Assembly: GCA_040755725.1 (NCBI GenBank)
Contig: JBFMAI010000008.1
Coordinates: forward strand, 102,919-166,918
Direction: 5' to 3'
From: JBFMAI01 sp040755725
GTDB taxonomy: Bacteria > Planctomycetota > Phycisphaerae > UBA1845 > Fen-1342
DNA: 64,000 nt
Shown: piece after piece, positions 26,892-35,397 of the stretch
Position numbering within the stretch: position 1 is the first letter of the stretch
Layout of the letters: each line of letters opens with the position of its first letter
The notes under the pieces: generated by a model
Databases searched by the model: none
Told to the model about the DNA's origin: nothing
Seen by the model: only the letters and a program-made list of their open reading frames with translations
Program-made: the position numbers and the translations under genes

Positions 26892-27266
26892 TCAGCCGGC
26901 CGGCAGTTTGTATCGGGCTCGACAGCCGGGTTCTTCTTCCACTTCTACGCCCCGGAGCCGGGCGCGTTCGCCCAGTGACGCCGGCAGGTGCCGCGCGATG
27001 TGCCGGGCCACGATCTCGGCAGACGGGGGTTGACCGGCCAGCGCCGCGACGCAGTTCAGGTTCTGTCCCTCCAGCGGGCGCAGCACGTCAGCCAGCCGCG
27101 CGCGCACCGCGCCGAAGTCCACCAGCAGGCCGTCCGCGTGCAATTCCTCACCCGCATAGGTCACCCGCACGACCCAGACGTGCTCGTGCAGCGGCTCGGC
27201 TTGGCCGTCCGACGTGCGCAGTTGATGCGTCGCCGCGAACCGCGCCTCGACACTCACTTCGAACAT
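26892..27266 (-). CDS. 6-pyruvoyl-tetrahydropterin synthase / QueD-like protein, divergent
   Basis: 124 residues, the size of QueD. FAATHQL and LHEHVWVVRV supply the three zinc histidines, DGLLVDFGAVRARL and NCVAALAGQPPSAEIVARHI correspond to conserved family positions. The cysteine normally four residues before the HxH motif is replaced (QAEPLHEH), and the usual LDHxxLND reads LEGQNLNCV. It may be a QueD for queuosine synthesis (queF is also in the window) or a variant pterin enzyme. The ATG at 27266 is the only reasonable start. Confidence 0.72.
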   Translation of the reverse strand: MFEVSVEARFAATHQLRTSDGQAEPLHEHVWVVRVTYAGEELHADGLLVDFGAVRARLADVLRPLEGQNLNCVAALAGQPPSAEIVARHIARHLPASLGERARLRGVEVEEEPGCRARYKLPAG

Positions 27267-27375
27267 CGTTGCGCTCCGCGAGGGTACCTTCCTTGCCGCG
27301 GATTGTAGGACCGGTCGCCGAACCCTTCACTTGGGCTCTGCGCAAGCCGAGACCTGGCGCACGCGGGCGACTGCG

Positions 27376-27412
27376 ACCCTCCCCCAACCCCCCCTGAGAG
27401 GGAGGGGGGTTG
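27376..27412. repeat. GGGAGGG hairpin repeat, copy
   Basis: ACCCTCCCCCAACCCCCCCT, then GAGAGGGAGGGGGGTT: two complementary runs form a hairpin in the gap between the divergent QueD-like and phosphoesterase genes. It belongs to the same family as copies near 21997, 46177 and 57060. Confidence 0.7.
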
Positions 27413-27486
27413 CGGAGCCCGCCCCAGGGTCGCGGGCCCGACCGCGTGTTGGAACCGAGTCGCCCATCGGCGGTACACTCTCGCCC

Positions 27487-28326
27487 ATGCGTATCTGTTT
27501 CACCAGCGATTTGCACGGCGACGCGGCGCTCTACGACCAACTGGAAGACCTGCTCCGCGCCGAAGCACCCGACCTGTTGATCCTCGGCGGCGACCTGCTG
27601 CCTGATGGCGAGCGCGCCGACCCGCAGGCCCCGCAGCGGGCGTGGCTGGAGCGCGGGCTGCTGCCCCGGATCCGCCGCTGGCGAGACGCCGGCCCGCCGC
27701 TGACCGTCGCGTGCCTGCCCGGGAACCACGAGGGGGCCCAGGCGCGGGACGCGCTGCGCCGCCACCATGACGCCGGTCGGCTGCTGTTGCTCGACCACGA
27801 GCACCCCCAGACGGTCGGCCGCTGGACCCTGCTGGGCTACTCGGACACGCCCGCGACGCCGCATTGGCTCAAGGACCTGGAACGTCTCGATCTGCCGGGC
27901 GATCCCGTCCCGTCGTTTCCCGGCGTCGCGTGGAATGACAGCGAGCGGACGACCCGCGAAGTGGACCTGGAGCGGCACTTTCGCGGTCGGCCGAGCATCG
28001 CGGAAGAGCTGTCGCGGGCACCGCACGTGCCGGACCCGTGGCTCCTCGTCGCCCACGCCCCCCCATTCGACACGAAGCTCGACCGGCTGGCCAAGATACC
28101 CGAGCCGATCGGATCGCGGGCCGTGCGGCGTTTCATCGAGCAACGGCAGCCGGCGATTGCCCTGCACGGCCACGTCCACGAGTCGCCGCAAGTGACGGGG
28201 GTCTACGCCGAGCGCCTCGGCCGGACGTTGTGCATCAACCCCGGCCAGGACCACGTACGGCTGCACGCGGTCGTGTTTGACGCCGACGACCCCGAGCAAA
28301 CCCTCCGCCACACGGTGTACCGGTGA
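27487..28326 (+). CDS. Calcineurin-like metallophosphoesterase
   Basis: 279 residues. The metallophosphatase signature is complete: FTSDLHGDAALY (D-x-H), LILGGDLLPDG (GGD), VACLPGNHEGA (GNHE), LLVAHAPPFD (H) and IALHGHVHES (H-x-H), binding a two-metal centre. The substrate is unknown. The ATG at 27487 begins directly at the conserved strand; earlier in-frame sequence is repeat-derived. The stop overlaps the aroK GTG (GTGA), starting a coupled gene series. Confidence 0.9.
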   Translation: MRICFTSDLHGDAALYDQLEDLLRAEAPDLLILGGDLLPDGERADPQAPQRAWLERGLLPRIRRWRDAGPPLTVACLPGNHEGAQARDALRRHHDAGRLLLLDHEHPQTVGRWTLLGYSDTPATPHWLKDLERLDLPGDPVPSFPGVAWNDSERTTREVDLERHFRGRPSIAEELSRAPHVPDPWLLVAHAPPFDTKLDRLAKIPEPIGSRAVRRFIEQRQPAIALHGHVHESPQVTGVYAERLGRTLCINPGQDHVRLHAVVFDADDPEQTLRHTVYR

Positions 28327-28961
28327 CCGACGTGTCCCGCGGCCGTAACCTCGTGCTCATCGGGTGCCGAGGGTGCGGCAAGACGACGGTCGGGCGAGCG
28401 CTGGCGGCGCGGCTGGGGTGGGTGTTCGTGGACACCGATGAGCGCGTGGCGGCGCTGGCCGGTCGGCCGATCGCGACCATCTTTGCGACGGATGGTGAGG
28501 CCGCGTTTCGTGAATTGGAGTCCCGCGTGATTGCCGCGGCGATCCACAGGCGAGACGCCTGTGCCACCCCAGACACACCGGCCGACGTCGGCCACGGGGG
28601 GCCGACGCTACAGGGGAGTGCGGGCGTCTCGCCCGCGGTCTTGAGCGTCGGCGGGGGGGCCGTGCTGTCGGAGGCCAACCGCGCCGCGCTGCGGCAGGCC
28701 GGGTTGTGCATCTGGCTGACCGCCCCTGCCGACGAGCTTCATCGCCGCGTCATGTCGGACCCCGACCACGCCGCCGATCGCCCGGCATTGACTCACCTTG
28801 ATGGGCCGGCGGAGATGCAACACTTGCTGAGGGAGCGCGAACCGTTGTACGCTGCCCTTGCCGATCATGTCGTTTCCACCGCCGGCCGGTCGCTCGAGGA
28901 GGTGGTCGAGATCGTTCGGCGGCTGGCGGAGACCCCGGGCCCGTCCGCGGATAAGCGCTGA
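28323..28961 (+). CDS. aroK: Shikimate kinase with repeat-derived internal insertion
   Basis: 212 residues; typical AroK is about 170. LIGCRGCGKTTVGRALAARL is the P-loop, FVDTDERV the shikimate-binding Asp region, and FRELESRVI and VLSVGGGAVLSEANRAAL the core. Between residues 73 and 105 the conserved sequence is interrupted by HRRDACATP through GSAGVSPA, encoded by two copies of the GGCGAGACGCC palindrome. The frame is intact and conserved sequence continues on both sides, including REREPLYAALADHVV. The enzyme phosphorylates shikimate for aromatic amino acids. It starts at GTG overlapping the preceding stop and ends TGATG with the next gene. Confidence 0.92.
   Translation: MTDVSRGRNLVLIGCRGCGKTTVGRALAARLGWVFVDTDERVAALAGRPIATIFATDGEAAFRELESRVIAAAIHRRDACATPDTPADVGHGGPTLQGSAGVSPAVLSVGGGAVLSEANRAALRQAGLCIWLTAPADELHRRVMSDPDHAADRPALTHLDGPAEMQHLLREREPLYAALADHVVSTAGRSLEEVVEIVRRLAETPGPSADKR
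28542..28634. repeat. In-frame dispersed repeat inside aroK
   Basis: CACAGGCGAGACGCCTGTG (28545-28563) and GCGGGCGTCTCGCCCGC (about 28620-28636) are hairpins sharing the core GGCGAGACGCC in opposite orientation. They bracket a GC-rich spacer with GGCCGACGTCGGCC. The segment is about 93 bases, a multiple of three. Confidence 0.8.
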
Positions 28962-31357
28962 TGCTGCACGCGGTCATCGAGATCTTCCTGTGGCTGCTGG
29001 GGCTGTCGGTGGGCAGCTTCCTGAACGTGGTCGCGTACCGCCTGCCGCTCGGGCTGGCCTTGGACGACCCGCCGCGTTCCTTCTGCCCGCGTTGCCGCAC
29101 GCGCATCGCGTGGTACGACAACCTGCCGCTGGCGAGCTGGTGGCGGCTGCGCGGACGCTGTCGCCACTGCGGCGGGGCGATCTCGGTGCAATACCCGTTG
29201 GTCGAGGGGCTGACGGGGCTCGCGTTCGTTCTGGTCTACCATCTGCTCTTTGTGAGCCCGGCGCGGGCGGACCTGGGGCCGACGCAATTGCCGGGGGATG
29301 CACCCCTGCTGCTGGCGTGGCTGGTTCTGGCGGCGGGGCTCGTGGTGTGCTCCGCCATGGACATCGCGTCGTACATGGTCGACGTGCGCGTGACGAACCT
29401 GGTGGTGGGGGCCGGCGTGGTCTTGCACGCGGTCTGGCCGCGGGCCGAGTACCTGGTGCCGCGGGCCGAGTCCCCGCTGGCCGCCGCCGCCGTTGGCGCG
29501 TTCCTCGTCGGCGCGGTGATCTTGTGGTGGGCGGCGCGCCGTGAAGCGGACGATGAACCGGCCCCCGAGGCGGCGCCGGAGTCGGCGGCGGTCGCGACCC
29601 CGCCCGCGGCCGCCCTGCCCGGGCGACTGGTGATCGTGGTGTTCGTCGCGCTGCCGGCCGCGCTGGCTTGGGTAGGGACCGCCGCGCCGGGCCGCCCCTG
29701 GCCGACGGTCGCCGTGGGCGCGGCCATTGTCGCGGCATTCGCCGCCACCGTCATCGCGGGCGGCCAACGCCGCCCGGCCGACGAGGAGATTCACGCGGCC
29801 ATCGAAGATGAGCAGCCGCACGCTCGGCGGCTGATCGCGCGCGAGCTGATCTGGCTCTCACCCGCGATTCTGGCCGCCGGCGCCGTGCTCCTGAGCATGG
29901 CGTTGTGGCCCGCGATCGGGGCGACGTGGCGGCAAGCGGTGGGGTGGTCGCCGATCGGCGGCCTGACCCCGCTGGCCGGCGTCGCGTTCGCCATGCACGG
30001 CGCGATGGTCGGCGCCGCCGCCGGCTGGCTGCTGCGCGTCGTCTTCACGCTCGCGTTCGGCCGCGAGGCGTTCGGGACCGGCGACATCTACATTCTGGCG
30101 GCGGCGGGCGCCGCGGCGGGATGGGACATCGTACTGCTGGGGCTGGCGCTGTCGATCGGCGTGGCGCTGGTGGGTTGGGCGCTCGGGCTGCTGCTCAAGG
30201 CCACCGCACTCATCCCCTTCGGCCCGTGGCTCGCGCTGGGTTTCGTGTTGGCCTTGTGGGGCAACCGGCCTGCCCATCGCCTGGCCGACGTCTACCACGG
30301 CAACCTCGCGTTCGCCTGGCGTGAGCGGCCGGACCTGCTGCTGATCGCCGGCGGGTTATTGCTTGTGGGGACGGCGATGGCCGTTACCTTGGCGCGCCTG
30401 ATGCACCGCTGGATCGCGCCACGGCCGAGCGGCGAACCCGGCGCGCTGGGCGCCGGGGACGCCTTCTCGTATTCTGCCGGCCCCGGCCCCGCCCTGGAGG
30501 TCAAGGAGGACCGCATGCCCGAGAACCCCATCGCCGTCTTCGATTCCGGCCTCGGCGGCCTGTCCGTCGTCCGTCACCTGCGGCAACTGCTGCCGCACGA
30601 AAACCTCGTTTATTTCGGCGACACCGCGCGCATTCCCTACGGCACCAAGTCGCGCCCGACCGTCGTGCAATTCGCGCTCGAGACCGCCGGCTTCCTGCTG
30701 CAATTCGAGCCGAAGCTGATCGTCGCCGCGTGCAATACCGCCAGCGCCCTGGCGCTGGACGTGCTCGAACGCGAGATGCCCGTCCCGGTGATCGGCGTCG
30801 TCGAGCCCGGGGCACGGGCCGCGGTGCGGCTGGCCAACGGCGGCCCCGTCGCGGTCATCGGCACCGAAGCGACGATCGGCAGCAGCTCGTATCGGCGGGC
30901 GATTGCCGCGCTGGCGCCCGAGTTGCCCGTCGTGTCGCAGGCATGTCCGTTGTTCGTGCCGCTGGTGGAAGAGGGCCGCGACTGCGATGACCCGATCGTC
31001 CAGCTCGCGGTGGAGACGTACCTGGCCCCGCTGCGGGCGCAGGGCGTCCGCGTAATCGTCCTGGCCTGCACGCACTACCCGCTGTTGCGGTCGGCCATCG
31101 CGGCGTGCGTCGGCCCGGACGTCCACATCGTGGACAGCGGCCGGGAGACCTCGCTCGCCGTGCAGCAGCACCTCGCGGCCCGCGGTTCCTTGTACCAGTC
31201 GGGTCAGCCCGGTACCATGCGGTGTTACGTGAGCGACAATGCGGCGCGGTTTCGTGCGGTGGGATCGAGGTTCCTGAATGAACCCATCGAACACGTGGAG
31301 TGGGTCGAGCCGGAGCGATATGTCGGCCGCGCCCCCCTTGCCGCGCGGCCGGGCTGA
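28961..31357 (+). CDS. Prepilin peptidase (A24 family) in one reading frame with glutamate racemase
   Basis: One uninterrupted 798-codon frame. Residues 1-490 are a polytopic prepilin peptidase: VGSFLNVVAYRLP, zinc pairs CPRC (42,45) and CRHC (67,70), the methyltransferase-type N-domain, and catalytic Asp134 (SAMDIASY) and Asp375 (FGTGDIYIL). About 240 residues separate the two Asp, against roughly 65 usually; the extra part has two or more transmembrane segments and an Ala/Pro-rich linker. Residues 519-798 are glutamate racemase. A perfect AAGGAGG 5 bases before codon 519 suggests independent murI translation, so whether the fusion is made as one protein is open. The ATG overlaps the aroK stop. 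Confidence 0.85.
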   Translation: MLHAVIEIFLWLLGLSVGSFLNVVAYRLPLGLALDDPPRSFCPRCRTRIAWYDNLPLASWWRLRGRCRHCGGAISVQYPLVEGLTGLAFVLVYHLLFVSPARADLGPTQLPGDAPLLLAWLVLAAGLVVCSAMDIASYMVDVRVTNLVVGAGVVLHAVWPRAEYLVPRAESPLAAAAVGAFLVGAVILWWAARREADDEPAPEAAPESAAVATPPAAALPGRLVIVVFVALPAALAWVGTAAPGRPWPTVAVGAAIVAAFAATVIAGGQRRPADEEIHAAIEDEQPHARRLIARELIWLSPAILAAGAVLLSMALWPAIGATWRQAVGWSPIGGLTPLAGVAFAMHGAMVGAAAGWLLRVVFTLAFGREAFGTGDIYILAAAGAAAGWDIVLLGLALSIGVALVGWALGLLLKATALIPFGPWLALGFVLALWGNRPAHRLADVYHGNLAFAWRERPDLLLIAGGLLLVGTAMAVTLARLMHRWIAPRPSGEPGALGAGDAFSYSAGPGPALEVKEDRMPENPIAVFDSGLGGLSVVRHLRQLLPHENLVYFGDTARIPYGTKSRPTVVQFALETAGFLLQFEPKLIVAACNTASALALDVLEREMPVPVIGVVEPGARAAVRLANGGPVAVIGTEATIGSSSYRRAIAALAPELPVVSQACPLFVPLVEEGRDCDDPIVQLAVETYLAPLRAQGVRVIVLACTHYPLLRSAIAACVGPDVHIVDSGRETSLAVQQHLAARGSLYQSGQPGTMRCYVSDNAARFRAVGSRFLNEPIEHVEWVEPERYVGRAPLAARPG
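30515..31357 (+). CDS. murI: Glutamate racemase (internal start within the fused frame)
   Basis: 280 residues, the normal length of MurI. AVFDSGLGGLSVVRHLR, FGDTARIPYGTKS, IVAACNTASALAL (catalytic Cys), IGTEATIGSSSYRRA and VLACTHYPLLRSAI (second catalytic Cys) are all present. It makes D-glutamate for peptidoglycan. The internal ATG is preceded by AAGGAGGACCGC, an ideal ribosome-binding site. No stop codon separates it from the prepilin peptidase upstream. The HEAT lipoprotein gene overlaps its 3' end by 38 bases. Confidence 0.93.
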   Translation: MPENPIAVFDSGLGGLSVVRHLRQLLPHENLVYFGDTARIPYGTKSRPTVVQFALETAGFLLQFEPKLIVAACNTASALALDVLEREMPVPVIGVVEPGARAAVRLANGGPVAVIGTEATIGSSSYRRAIAALAPELPVVSQACPLFVPLVEEGRDCDDPIVQLAVETYLAPLRAQGVRVIVLACTHYPLLRSAIAACVGPDVHIVDSGRETSLAVQQHLAARGSLYQSGQPGTMRCYVSDNAARFRAVGSRFLNEPIEHVEWVEPERYVGRAPLAARPG

Positions 31358-32213
31358 CGCCGCCGCGACCCCGTGGGCCGCCATAACATTCTTAATGGCA
31401 GGTGTTTGTGCGCTAGCCGGCTGCGGCGAGGGCGGCATCGAAACCAAGCTCGACGAGGGGTTCCAGGCCATCTTCCAGCCCCGCCGTACCCCGCAGCAAT
31501 ATATGCTCGTCGCCGTCTCGTCCGACGACCCGGACTTGCGCCGCGACGCCGTCGCCCACATCTCCAAGAGCAAGCACTACGACCGCGAGTGGGCGATCAA
31601 GGGCTTCGTCGCCATCGCCCTGCTGGAGAGCGAGCCACAGACCCGCTGCGTCGCAATCCGGGCCCTGGCGCGTACCGGCGACCCCCGCGCCACCGAAACC
31701 GCCCTGAAAATCCTCAACTACGAGCGCTTTCCGCCGCAGGAAGTCTGGCCCCCCGTGCCCCTCGTGCGCTGGGACGCGACCCAGGCCCTGGCAGACCTGT
31801 CGGCCCGCGGCGAGGTGCCCGAAGCGCAACGCGACGAGGTGTTCAAGACCCTGCTCGATCGGCTCCGTAATGACAGCGATCGGCACGCGCGGATCGCGGC
31901 GGCCCGCGGGCTGGCGTGCTACCCGGACGAGAAATCGGTGTCGGCCCTGATCGAGGGGCTGCGCGACGCGGACTTCGCCGTCATCCACCAGTGCGAGGAA
32001 TCGCTCGTCAAGCTCACCGGCCGCACGCACGACGGCGACGCGCTGGCCTGGGAAGACTGGCTGGCCGCCAACGGCGACAGCCTGTTTGCCCATGCCGGCG
32101 AGGTTCCCGAGTCCCGCCAGCCGCCGTACCGCAACCGCTGGGAAAAGGCCGCGTACGACACCCAGGACCTCCTCCGCTGGCTGTGGCCGGGGCCGAAGCC
32201 GAAGGACGAGTAA
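31320..32213 (+). CDS. HEAT-repeat lipoprotein
   Basis: 297 residues. After a short N-tail, a hydrophobic segment ends in the lipobox CALAGCGEG (Cys about residue 35), so it is probably anchored to a membrane. HEAT-like repeats follow: DLRRDAVAHISKSK, QTRCVAIRALARTGD, ARIAAARGLACYPDEKSVSALIEGL and FAVIHQCEESLVKLTG. GGAG lies 5 bases upstream of the ATG at 31320; an in-frame ATG at 31278 inside murI is possible. It overlaps murI, so it is co-transcribed. Function is unknown. Confidence 0.75.
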   Translation: MSAAPPLPRGRADAAATPWAAITFLMAGVCALAGCGEGGIETKLDEGFQAIFQPRRTPQQYMLVAVSSDDPDLRRDAVAHISKSKHYDREWAIKGFVAIALLESEPQTRCVAIRALARTGDPRATETALKILNYERFPPQEVWPPVPLVRWDATQALADLSARGEVPEAQRDEVFKTLLDRLRNDSDRHARIAAARGLACYPDEKSVSALIEGLRDADFAVIHQCEESLVKLTGRTHDGDALAWEDWLAANGDSLFAHAGEVPESRQPPYRNRWEKAAYDTQDLLRWLWPGPKPKDE

Positions 32214-32262
32214 CCGCCGCGGCCCGCCCGCACTGGCGTCACGGGGGGTGTGAGGGACTTGT

Positions 32263-33276
32263 TTGCAGGCGTTGATCGTACCAGCAGACCGGCCCCGGCG
32301 CGTCGAATTCGTACGCGATTACCCCGCGCCCGCGCCGGTCACGAGTGCCAGGCACGGAGGTCCGGCGCGCTCCCCTGACGAGGTGCTCATCCGCGTGCGG
32401 CTGGCCGGAATCTGCACCACCGACCTGGAGATCACGCGCGGCTACATGCAGTTCACCGGCGTGCCCGGTCACGAGTTCGTCGGCACGGTCGAGCAGGGGC
32501 CGGCGGAACTGGTCGGCCGCCGCGTCGTCGCCGAGATCAACTGCCCTTGCGGCCAGTGTGAGCTGTGCCGCCGCGGGCTGGGTAACCACTGCCCGCAACG
32601 GACGGTCCTGGGCATCGCCGGCCACGACGGCACGTTCGCCGAGTACCTGACCGTGCCGGCGGCGAATTGCCACGTCGTGCCGGACGAGATCGCCGACCGG
32701 CAGGCCGTGTTCGTCGAACCGTTGGCCGCCGCGGCGCACGTGCTCGACGCGCTCGAACTGAACCGCGGCGCCCGTGTGGCCGTGCTCGGCTCCGGCCGGC
32801 TGGGGCTGCTGGTGGCGCAGGTGCTCGCGCGACGATCATGTGATCTTGTCGTCATCGGCCGCAACGAGCGCACGCTGACGCTGTGCGAGCGCTGGGGAAT
32901 CCGCACCGTCCCGGCGACAGCCGCAGAAGGTGGGCCGGCGTGCGATGCCGTCATCGAGTGTACCGGTTCGCCGGAGGGGTTGCGCCGGGCCTTGACGCTC
33001 TGCCGCCCAATGGGAACGATCGTGCTCAAGAGCACCTACGCCGAATCGGCCACGGTGGACCTGGCCCCCGTGGTGGTGAACGAGGTCCGCGTCATCGGCA
33101 GCCGCTGCGGGGCGTTTCCGCCGGCGCTGCGGCTGCTCGCCGCCGGCGATGTGCGCGTGGAGGACATGATCACCGCCGTGTATCCCCTGGAACAGGGCCT
33201 TGCGGCGTTGGAGGCAGCCGCGCGGCCGGAGCACATCAAGGTCCTGCTACAACCGGGCGCTTCGGGGACCGACTGA
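32263..33276 (+). CDS. Zinc-dependent alcohol dehydrogenase (MDR superfamily)
   Basis: 337 residues. Catalytic-zinc ligands are in GICTTDLEI and VPGHEFVG, the structural zinc site is CPCGQCELC with NHC, and FVEPLAAAAHV carries the conserved Glu. The NAD(P) fold has VAVLGSGRLGLLVAQVL. It is related to sorbitol/threonine dehydrogenase-like enzymes, but the substrate is not deducible. The start is TTG, preceded by GAGGG; no ATG fits the conserved N-terminus. The stop overlaps the next ATG. Confidence 0.88.
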   Translation: MQALIVPADRPRRVEFVRDYPAPAPVTSARHGGPARSPDEVLIRVRLAGICTTDLEITRGYMQFTGVPGHEFVGTVEQGPAELVGRRVVAEINCPCGQCELCRRGLGNHCPQRTVLGIAGHDGTFAEYLTVPAANCHVVPDEIADRQAVFVEPLAAAAHVLDALELNRGARVAVLGSGRLGLLVAQVLARRSCDLVVIGRNERTLTLCERWGIRTVPATAAEGGPACDAVIECTGSPEGLRRALTLCRPMGTIVLKSTYAESATVDLAPVVVNEVRVIGSRCGAFPPALRLLAAGDVRVEDMITAVYPLEQGLAALEAAARPEHIKVLLQPGASGTD

Positions 33277-34022
33277 TGCATTTTGTTCAAATCGCGCCAC
33301 GTCGTTATGCCCAGTTCGACCGCTTGCGGCAGGTCGCGGGCCTCGTCCACGCGTTCTCGACGCGGCCCGAGAACCTGGCCCCGCGCAACGGCGACCACGC
33401 GGACGAGCGCCGGCAAATGGTCGCCGATTGGGGCCTGAACCCGCAGCGCCTGTGCCACTGCGAGCAGGTCCACGGCCGGCAGATCACGGTCGTCGAAGAC
33501 CCCTGGACGGGCGGGCCGCTGGCCGAGACCGACGGCGCGATCACCGCGCTGCCGGAACTCCCGCTGATGGCCTTCTCCGCCGACTGCCCGCTGGTGCTCG
33601 TCGCGGACCCCGTGCGGCGCGTACTCGGTCTGGTCCACGCGAGTTGGCGATGTACGGTGGCCCGAATGACCGCCCGGCTCGTGGAGCAGATGACGACGCG
33701 CTTCGACTGTCGCTCCGACGACCTGTGGGCCGGCGTCGGCCCCGGGGCCGGCCCGTGCTGTTACGAAGTCGGCCCCGAAGTCTATGAGGCCGCCGCCGGC
33801 CTCACCGACCGCGACCGGTGCTTCGTGGAGCGCGACGGCCGGCGGTTCTTCGACCTGTGGACGGCCAACCGCGTGCAGCTGCTCGAGACCGGCGTGCCGG
33901 CCGACCGCGTGGAAATCGCCGAACTCTGTACGATGTGCCGCACCGACGTGTTTTTCTCGTATCGGCGTGAAGGGCCCGGCTGTGGTCACTTCGCGCTGCT
34001 GGCGGCCCTGACCGCGCGCTGA
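33276..34022 (+). CDS. YfiH/PgeF-type multicopper oxidase-like (laccase-domain) protein
   Basis: 248 residues. Metal and core motifs of the family are visible: CHCEQVHGRQITVV, LMAFSADCPLVLVAD, LGLVHASWRCTVARM and the C-terminal ELCTMCRTDVFFSYRREG. In other bacteria these proteins were called polyphenol oxidases and later linked to peptidoglycan editing and purine nucleoside hydrolysis or deamination. The canonical HAGWRG reads HASWRC, a minor change. The gene overlaps the dehydrogenase stop by one base (TGATG). Confidence 0.88.
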   Translation: MHFVQIAPRRYAQFDRLRQVAGLVHAFSTRPENLAPRNGDHADERRQMVADWGLNPQRLCHCEQVHGRQITVVEDPWTGGPLAETDGAITALPELPLMAFSADCPLVLVADPVRRVLGLVHASWRCTVARMTARLVEQMTTRFDCRSDDLWAGVGPGAGPCCYEVGPEVYEAAAGLTDRDRCFVERDGRRFFDLWTANRVQLLETGVPADRVEIAELCTMCRTDVFFSYRREGPGCGHFALLAALTAR

Positions 34023-34044
34023 CGCCGCCCGCCAACCCGACCCC

Positions 34045-35397
34045 ATGAACAGACCGCTCCTGTTTGCAGACCCCCACGGCGAACCCGAGCGGCCCACCGC
34101 GCCGAGCGGCGTGGGACGCGGCCTACTGCTCGTCGTTCTGATCTTCGCCGCGACGCGGCTGCTGACGTGGACCGCCACGTATTGCGGAGCCTTCACGCTC
34201 TTTCGCATCGAGCACCAGATCGACCCGCCCCTGGAGAAGCACGTTCGCCGCTGGCGCGAGATGGCCACCACGCGCCCCACCGCCGAGTACCGCACCTTCG
34301 TCGACCGGATGACCGACTTCGCGCCACTGTGCCGCTTCGACGGGGTCCACTACGCCTCGATCGTCCGCGGCGGCTACCGCTACGAAGTGCCGCCACCGGA
34401 CACCAAGGACCGCCACCAGCTCGAACAGAACATCGCGTTCTTTCCGCTGTTCCCGCTGACGTGCCAACCCTTGGCGCGACTGCTGAGCGTCAATCAGGCG
34501 ATGGTGCTCGTGGCCCACGCCAGCGCGCTCGCGGCGGGCATCCTGCTGCACCTGTGGGTCCGACGGCGCATCGACGAACCGACCGCCCTGTGGACTGTCG
34601 CCCTCACGTTTCTCTGGCCGCCCGCCGCGTATTACAGCTACGGCTACGCCGAGGGTCTGACGCTGCTGCTCATGGTCGCGGCGTTGTGGCTCATGGACCG
34701 CCGCGCCTTCTGGCCGGCGGCCGTCGTCTGCGGCCTGGCCACCGCGACGCGCCCGACCACCCTAGCCATCGCCGCCGTCCTGTTGCTGGCGTGGTGGTTC
34801 AACAGCGACCGGTCCCGCGGACGTCGCCTGGCCCGGCTCATCCCGCTGGGGCTCGTGGCCACTGCCGGGGCGCTGGCCTACGCCGGCTACTTGACGTGGC
34901 GGTTCGGGTCGCCGCTGGTCTACGTGGACAATTTCAAGGCGGGCTGGGTCCCCGACCGCAGCCGGGCCGACTGGCTCGCATTCCTGACGCTCACGCCGGT
35001 GTGGGAGCAGTTCAAGTACTTCCGCAACCTGCTGTTGTTCGCCCCGCCGATCGGACTGGTCAACGCGGCCAACACGCTGATGTGGAACACCCCGCTGAAC
35101 CTGTTCATTCTGTTTCTGAGTCTGGCCGGGCTGCCCCGCGTCCCCCGCAGCTTCCGTCCCCTGCTGCTGCTGGGGCCGTTGATCTTCCTGCACGCCTATA
35201 TCGCCGGCGGCGGGGCGACGTTCGGCATCGAACCCATCGCCCGCTACACGGCCGTCGCCGTCCCCGCGTTCATCGTGTTGGCTGCCTGGTGCCGACGGGA
35301 ATGGCCGCCAGCGGCCCGGCATGTTCTGTTGATCTTCCTCGCGCTCGTCCAGGTGGCCTGGGCATTTCGCTTCGGCATGCAGGAATGGTCGGGCTAG
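34045..35397 (+). CDS. Polytopic membrane mannosyltransferase-like protein (PIG-V type)
   Basis: 450 residues with about ten transmembrane segments. FDGVHYASIVRGGY and IAFFPLFPLTCQPL correspond to conserved parts of the PIG-V-like mannosyltransferase family, which uses lipid-linked sugars. FLWPPAAYYSYGYAEG and ATATRPTTLAIA are also typical of GT-C enzymes. The acceptor is unknown. Its TAG stop overlaps the stop of the convergent cyclodeaminase-like gene in the shared CTAG. Confidence 0.82.
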   Translation: MNRPLLFADPHGEPERPTAPSGVGRGLLLVVLIFAATRLLTWTATYCGAFTLFRIEHQIDPPLEKHVRRWREMATTRPTAEYRTFVDRMTDFAPLCRFDGVHYASIVRGGYRYEVPPPDTKDRHQLEQNIAFFPLFPLTCQPLARLLSVNQAMVLVAHASALAAGILLHLWVRRRIDEPTALWTVALTFLWPPAAYYSYGYAEGLTLLLMVAALWLMDRRAFWPAAVVCGLATATRPTTLAIAAVLLLAWWFNSDRSRGRRLARLIPLGLVATAGALAYAGYLTWRFGSPLVYVDNFKAGWVPDRSRADWLAFLTLTPVWEQFKYFRNLLLFAPPIGLVNAANTLMWNTPLNLFILFLSLAGLPRVPRSFRPLLLLGPLIFLHAYIAGGGATFGIEPIARYTAVAVPAFIVLAAWCRREWPPAARHVLLIFLALVQVAWAFRFGMQEWSG

